Shown in pieces: positions 6,254 through 8,923 of a DNA stretch of 8,923 nucleotides; within the stretch, counting starts at the first letter, position 1; every line of letters starts with the position of its first letter. Under the pieces are notes generated by a model, which had not been told where the DNA came from, made no database searches, and was given only the letters and a program-made list of their open reading frames with translations. Source of the stretch: Pseudomonadota bacterium. Lineage in GTDB: Bacteria; Pseudomonadota; Alphaproteobacteria; Sphingomonadales; Sphingomonadaceae. The DNA lies in the NCBI GenBank assembly GCA_023413015.1, contig JAEZQR010000214.1:1-8923 (forward strand). The letters are read 5' to 3'. The translations under genes and the position numbers were made by a program.

Positions 6254-6705
6254 ACGGGGGCATCCGCCTTGTGAGTGCGAATGGCGAAGGTCGATCGGAT
6301 GTCGCGGACGCCGGGCAGCTTGAGCAGTATCCCGGTCAGCAGCCGCTCATAGTCCTCAAGGCTGGCGACCACGACCTCCAGCAGAAAATCCGCCGCCTCG
6401 CCCGAGACGAGGTGGCAGGATACGACCTCCGGCAACGCGGTGACGGCGGCGGCGAACGCGGTGGCCTCGGCATCATGATGCCGCTCGACCTTGATCCCGA
6501 CGAAAGCCGTCAGCCCAAGCCCCATCTTCCGGCGATCGACGACCGCGCGATAGCCGCGGATATACCCCGCCTCCTCGAGCAGCCGCACCCGCCGCAGGCA
6601 GGGCGACGGCGACAGGCCGACGCGATCCGCCAGTTCGGAGTTGCTCATCCGTCCATCGCCCTGCAGCATCTTCAGGATAGCACGATCGATCGAATCTAGG
6701 ATCAT
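6238..6705 (-). CDS. Lrp/AsnC-family transcriptional regulator (MdeR-like by context)
   Basis: This encodes 155 residues, the standard family length. The N-terminal winged HTH is clear: DSIDRAILKMLQGDGRMSNS (4-23), then ELADRVGLSPSPCLRRVRLL with recognition helix about 33-45. The AGYIRGYRAVVD linker leads to the RAM/ligand-binding domain (about 65-145), with LPEVVSCHLVSGEAADFLLEV holding the usual effector loop. The family forms dimers to hexadecamers and senses amino acids. The gene is divergent from a methionine gamma-lyase, the arrangement of mdeR and mdeA in Pseudomonas putida, so I infer that it controls the lyase and senses methionine or a related compound. The ATG at 6705 has its best SD (AGGAG) 14 bases away, spaced instead for a three-codon upstream ORF. 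No in-frame alternative start exists nearby. Family assignment is firm; ligand and target are inferred. Confidence 0.94.
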   Translation of the reverse strand: MILDSIDRAILKMLQGDGRMSNSELADRVGLSPSPCLRRVRLLEEAGYIRGYRAVVDRRKMGLGLTAFVGIKVERHHDAEATAFAAAVTALPEVVSCHLVSGEAADFLLEVVVASLEDYERLLTGILLKLPGVRDIRSTFAIRTHKADAPVPIPG

Positions 6706-6713
6706 GTTGGCAT
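6702..6713 (-). CDS. Possible three-codon upstream ORF (Met-Pro-Thr) overlapping the regulator start
   Basis: On the minus strand ATG CCA ACA TGA runs from 6713 to 6702. Its TGA overlaps the regulator's ATG (6705-6703) as ATGA. AGGAG (6724-6720) stands six bases before this first ATG, a textbook spacing, whereas it is 14 bases from the regulator's own ATG. Ribosomes may therefore start here and re-initiate on the regulator. The arrangement is seen; translation is inferred, and a spacing-tolerant direct start at 6705 would explain it equally well. Confidence 0.3.
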   Translation of the reverse strand: MPT

Positions 6714-6719
6714 CTTTAT

Positions 6720-6724
6720 CTCCT
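6720..6724 (-). promoter_or_regulatory. Shine-Dalgarno sequence upstream of the Lrp/AsnC regulator
   Basis: AGGAG on the minus strand is the only good ribosome binding site before the regulator. Its distance is six bases to the mini-ORF ATG at 6713 and 14 to the regulator's ATG at 6705. Confidence 0.55.
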
Positions 6725-6741
6725 AATCAGCCAGCTTTTGG

Positions 6742-6756
6742 CAGGAAATTCTATGT
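6742..6756. promoter_or_regulatory. Possible Lrp/AsnC-type operator in the divergent intergenic region
   Basis: The 15 bases CAGGAAATTCTATGT contain a small palindrome (GAA-A-TTC) and agree at about ten of 15 positions with the E. coli Lrp consensus (YAGHAWATTWTDCTR). They lie in the most A/T-rich part of the 135-bp region between the regulator and the lyase, where autoregulating family members bind. The match is modest and the consensus is loose, so this is only a candidate. Confidence 0.25.
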
Positions 6757-6810
6757 AAGCAACCTTGAGCCACCCACTTCGCAAGAACCTGCTGCGCGGT
6801 TTCTGCTAGC

Positions 6811-6836
6811 TTCCGGCTGAACTGCAGGCACCGGAA
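6811..6836 (+). repeat. Inverted repeat covering the weak RBS of the methionine gamma-lyase gene
   Basis: TTCCGG (6811-6816) and CCGGAA (6831-6836) are perfect 6-bp arms around 14 bases. The only SD-like bases before the lyase ATG, GGAA at 6833-6836, lie in the 3' arm. If the hairpin forms in the mRNA, it would hide the ribosome binding site. The stem is short and the loop long, so stability is uncertain. Confidence 0.3.
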
Positions 6837-6840
6837 TCCT

Positions 6841-8097
6841 ATGGCTGACGTCTCGAAATCCACCTCCTTCGGCTTTGCGACCCGCGCGATCCACCACGGC
6901 TATGATGCGGCAGGCAGCCATGGCGCGCTGACGCCACCGCTTTATCTCACCTCCACCTTCACCTTCCCGACCGCAGAGGAGGGCGCGCGGCGCTTTGCCG
7001 GCGAGGCGGAGGGCTATCTTTACGGCCGGCTGGGGAACCCGACAACGGCGCTCTTGGAAGCGCGAATGGCCGAGCTCGAAGGCGGGGAGGCCGCGCTTGC
7101 CACCGCTTCGGGCATGGGGGCGATCACGTCGGCGATCTGGAGCTTGGTCGGTCCCGGCGACGAGATCGTCACCGACGAGACGCTCTACGGCTGCACCTTC
7201 GCCTTCTTCCGCCACAGCCTGGCGCGGTTCGGTGTGACGGTGCGGCACGTCGATCTCACCGATCCGGCTGTGGTCGAAGAGGCGATGCGCCGCCGGCCGC
7301 GGCTCGTCTATTTCGAAACGCCGGCCAATCCGAACATGCGCCTGATCGACATCCGCCATGTCGCCAAATGCGCCCATGCCGCAGGCGCGCTGGTGATGGT
7401 CGACAACACCTATTGCACGCCCATGCTCCAGCGTCCCTTGGCTCTCGGCGCCGATCTGGTGGTGCATTCGGCGACCAAATATCTTGGTGGGCACGGCGAC
7501 CTGCTCGCCGGCATCCTGGTCGGCACCAGGGAGCTCGTCGACCAGGCGCGGCTGGTCGGGCTGAAGGACATGACCGGTGCGGTCATCTCGCCGTTCGACG
7601 CCTTCCTGATCCTGCGCGGGCTGAAGACGCTCGAGCTGCGGATGGCGCGCCACTGCGCGAGCGCGATGGCGGTTGCCCGGCTGCTCGAAGGCCGCCCCGA
7701 GGTTGCCGCCATATTCTATCCCGGCCTCGAAAACGCGCCAGGTCATGCATTGGCCTCGGCGCAGATGGTGGGTGGCTACGGCGGCATGATCGCCTTCGAG
7801 CTGCGCGGCGGACGCGACGCGGCGCTGCGTTTCCTCGATTCGCTGCGCCTGATCCAGCGTGCCGTCAGCCTTGGCGACGCCGAGTCGCTCGCGCAGCACC
7901 CGGCGTCGATGACGCATTCGACCTACACGGCCGAGGAGCTGGCAAAACACGGCATCTCAGAAGGGCTGATCCGCCTCTCGATCGGGCTGGAAACGCTCGC
8001 CGACATCGAAGCGGACATCATCCAGGCAATCGAAGCCAGCCAGATGGCCGCCGTGGCGATGCGATCGCCGGCGCCGCAACCCGAATTCGCCGAATAG
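6841..8097 (+). CDS. mdeA: L-methionine gamma-lyase (PLP-dependent, Cys/Met metabolism family)
   Basis: This cytosolic tetramer splits L-methionine into methanethiol, 2-oxobutanoate and ammonia. The 418 residues closely resemble Pseudomonas putida MdeA (about 398), with a shared FATRAIHHGYD start. Seen, each two above the P. putida number: Tyr61 and Arg63 (YGRLGNPT, phosphate contact from the neighbouring subunit), Tyr116 and Cys118 in ETLYGCTFAFF, Asp188 (MVDNTYCTP), the PLP lysine Lys213 in SATKYLGGHGD, and Lys242-Asp243 in GLKDMTGAV. The Cys plus Lys-Asp combination marks gamma-lyases and argues against cystathionine beta- or gamma-lyase and O-acyl-homoserine sulfhydrylase. The C-terminal SLGDAESLAQHPASMTH is typical. 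About 20 extra residues (Ala/Pro-rich) trail at the end. It is divergent from an Lrp/AsnC regulator and convergent with parB, 15 bases away. The RBS is weak and may be masked by a hairpin. Residue roles come from the known enzyme; activity on other sulfur amino acids is possible. Confidence 0.92.
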   Translation: MADVSKSTSFGFATRAIHHGYDAAGSHGALTPPLYLTSTFTFPTAEEGARRFAGEAEGYLYGRLGNPTTALLEARMAELEGGEAALATASGMGAITSAIWSLVGPGDEIVTDETLYGCTFAFFRHSLARFGVTVRHVDLTDPAVVEEAMRRRPRLVYFETPANPNMRLIDIRHVAKCAHAAGALVMVDNTYCTPMLQRPLALGADLVVHSATKYLGGHGDLLAGILVGTRELVDQARLVGLKDMTGAVISPFDAFLILRGLKTLELRMARHCASAMAVARLLEGRPEVAAIFYPGLENAPGHALASAQMVGGYGGMIAFELRGGRDAALRFLDSLRLIQRAVSLGDAESLAQHPASMTHSTYTAEELAKHGISEGLIRLSIGLETLADIEADIIQAIEASQMAAVAMRSPAPQPEFAE

Positions 8098-8112
8098 CCG
8101 GCGACCGCTCCG

Positions 8113-8923
8113 CTAGAAGCGCCCGCCGATCAGCCGCTGCGCCAGCATGTCGAGCTGGTCGAGGTCGGCATATTCGATATGGACCCGGCCCGACGGTCCG
8201 CTGCCGTCGATCGTCACCCGAAGCCCTACCGCGTCCGACAGCGTGCGTTCGAGCTCGGCGGTATCGGCGTCCTTCCGGCCCGACTTGGCGGGGCGGGGCC
8301 GCGACTGCCGCGTGCGCCCGCTCTCGCCGGCGACCAGCGCCTCGGTCTCGCGCACCGACAGGTTGCGGCGGACGATCTGATCCGCCAGCCGCTCGGCGTC
8401 CGGATGGCCGATCAGCGCACGCGCATGGCCCATCGTCAGCCGCCCGTCGCGCACTTCGTCGAGGACCTCCTCGGGCAGGTTGAGCAGGCGCAGCAGGTTG
8501 GCGATATGGCTGCGCGACTTGCCGGTCACGCGGCCGAGATCCTCCTGCACATAGCCATATTCCTGGACCAACCGGCGGTAGCCTTCCGCCTCCTCGACCG
8601 GGTTCAGGTCCGCGCGTTGGATGTTCTCGATCAGCGCGATCTGGAAGGCGTCGGCGTCCGCCAAGTCGCGGATGACGACGGGCACCTCGTGGAGCTGCGC
8701 GATCTGCGCCGCGCGCCACCGTCGTTCGCCCGCGACGATCTCATAGTCGCCGTCGCGGCGCTCACGCACCAGGATCGGCTGGAGAAGTCCGGTCGCCTTG
8801 ACCGAGGCGACCAGCTCGTCGAGCGCCGCCGGATCGAAGTGGCGACGCGGCTGGCGCGGATTGGCGTGGATGCGCGCGATCGGCAGCGTCGCGGGCGGGC
8901 CGCTGACCTCCGTGGCGGCTGGC
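8113..8923 (-). CDS. parB: Chromosome-partitioning protein ParB, N-terminus beyond window edge
   Basis: ParB is the centromere-binding CTPase clamp that loads at parS and spreads on DNA near the origin, acting with ParA. The frame is open from the right edge to a TAG at 8113, giving 269 residues of a protein usually about 290-330 long; only the start is missing. Seen: the N-domain entry ARIHANPRQPRRHFDPAAL, GLLQPILVR, the CTP-binding motif GERRWRA (8710-8730), and ENIQRADLNPVEEA (ENIQR at 8614-8628). A helix-turn-helix for parS (about 8473-8547) contains TGKSRSHIANLLRLLNLP. A charged Gly/Arg/Pro-rich linker leads to a C-terminal dimerisation segment ending LDMLAQRLIGGRF. A GTG at 8769 is in frame but would remove the N-domain, so it is not the start. 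parA probably lies further right, outside the window. No parS-like 16-bp palindrome was seen here. Confidence 0.96.
   Translation of the reverse strand, partial: PAATEVSGPPATLPIARIHANPRQPRRHFDPAALDELVASVKATGLLQPILVRERRDGDYEIVAGERRWRAAQIAQLHEVPVVIRDLADADAFQIALIENIQRADLNPVEEAEGYRRLVQEYGYVQEDLGRVTGKSRSHIANLLRLLNLPEEVLDEVRDGRLTMGHARALIGHPDAERLADQIVRRNLSVRETEALVAGESGRTRQSRPRPAKSGRKDADTAELERTLSDAVGLRVTIDGSGPSGRVHIEYADLDQLDMLAQRLIGGRF

Noticed and set aside
6760..6815. A sigma-70 promoter for the methionine gamma-lyase (TTGAGC at 6765 or TGCTAG near 6804).
   Set aside because: Neither has a matching partner element at 16-18 bp, so no promoter is called.
8098..8125. A terminator between the lyase and parB (CGCT-AGA-AGCG repeat at the parB stop).
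   Set aside because: The arms are only four bases, there is no T-run, and the repeat partly lies in the parB coding end.
8018..8719. A 233-codon minus-strand frame overlapping parB and the lyase end.
   Set aside because: parB in the neighbouring frame has the CTP motif, ENIQR and HTH. This frame is a Gly/Arg/Pro-rich shadow.
8098..8923. A parS site near parB.
   Set aside because: Looked for the near-palindrome TGTTCCACGTGGAACA and relaxed CACGTG-centred forms; nothing similar was seen in this stretch or elsewhere in the window.

Overview
The window is high-GC DNA packed with genes. It looks like chromosomal DNA of an alphaproteobacterium, probably a sphingomonad (Sphingomonadales). This rests on the gene order, the style of the proteins and a DUF3576 lipoprotein directly before leuS. 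The genus is my inference, not something the sequence proves.

Layout. Positions 1-650 (minus) hold the N-terminal two thirds of a type III polyketide synthase that runs off the left edge. Positions 781-1527 (minus) encode a small outer-membrane beta-barrel protein with a signal peptide. A divergent regulatory region of about 220 bp (1528-1750) follows, rich in inverted repeats. From 1751 to 6226 (plus) lies a tight unit: a DUF3576 lipoprotein, leuS (leucyl-tRNA synthetase), lptE (LPS-assembly lipoprotein) and holA (DNA polymerase III delta). Its junctions are 5 bp, a 4-base ATGA overlap and a 4-base GTGA overlap. Convergent to holA is an Lrp/AsnC-family regulator (6238-6705, minus). It is divergent, across 135 bp, from a methionine gamma-lyase (6841-8097, plus). 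The right edge (8113-8923, minus) carries most of parB, missing its N-terminus.

How the genes fit together. leuS-lptE-holA is a widely conserved housekeeping cluster: translation, outer-membrane LPS assembly and the replication clamp loader. ParB is the centromere-binding CTPase and usually lies near the chromosome origin; here it faces the leuS cluster. Between these two housekeeping blocks sits a two-gene module, an AsnC-type regulator divergent from methionine gamma-lyase. It resembles the mdeR/mdeA pair of Pseudomonas putida and suggests local amino-acid-responsive control of methionine breakdown to methanethiol, 2-oxobutanoate and ammonia.

No RNA genes, insertion sequences, CRISPR arrays, attachment sites or parS-like sites were seen, and no gene-free stretch exceeds 300 bases. 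No wholly new system is evident. The most interesting signals are in the two divergent intergenic regions: stacked dyads on the leuS-operon promoter, a three-codon upstream ORF that overlaps the regulator's start codon, and a possible RBS-masking hairpin ahead of the lyase.
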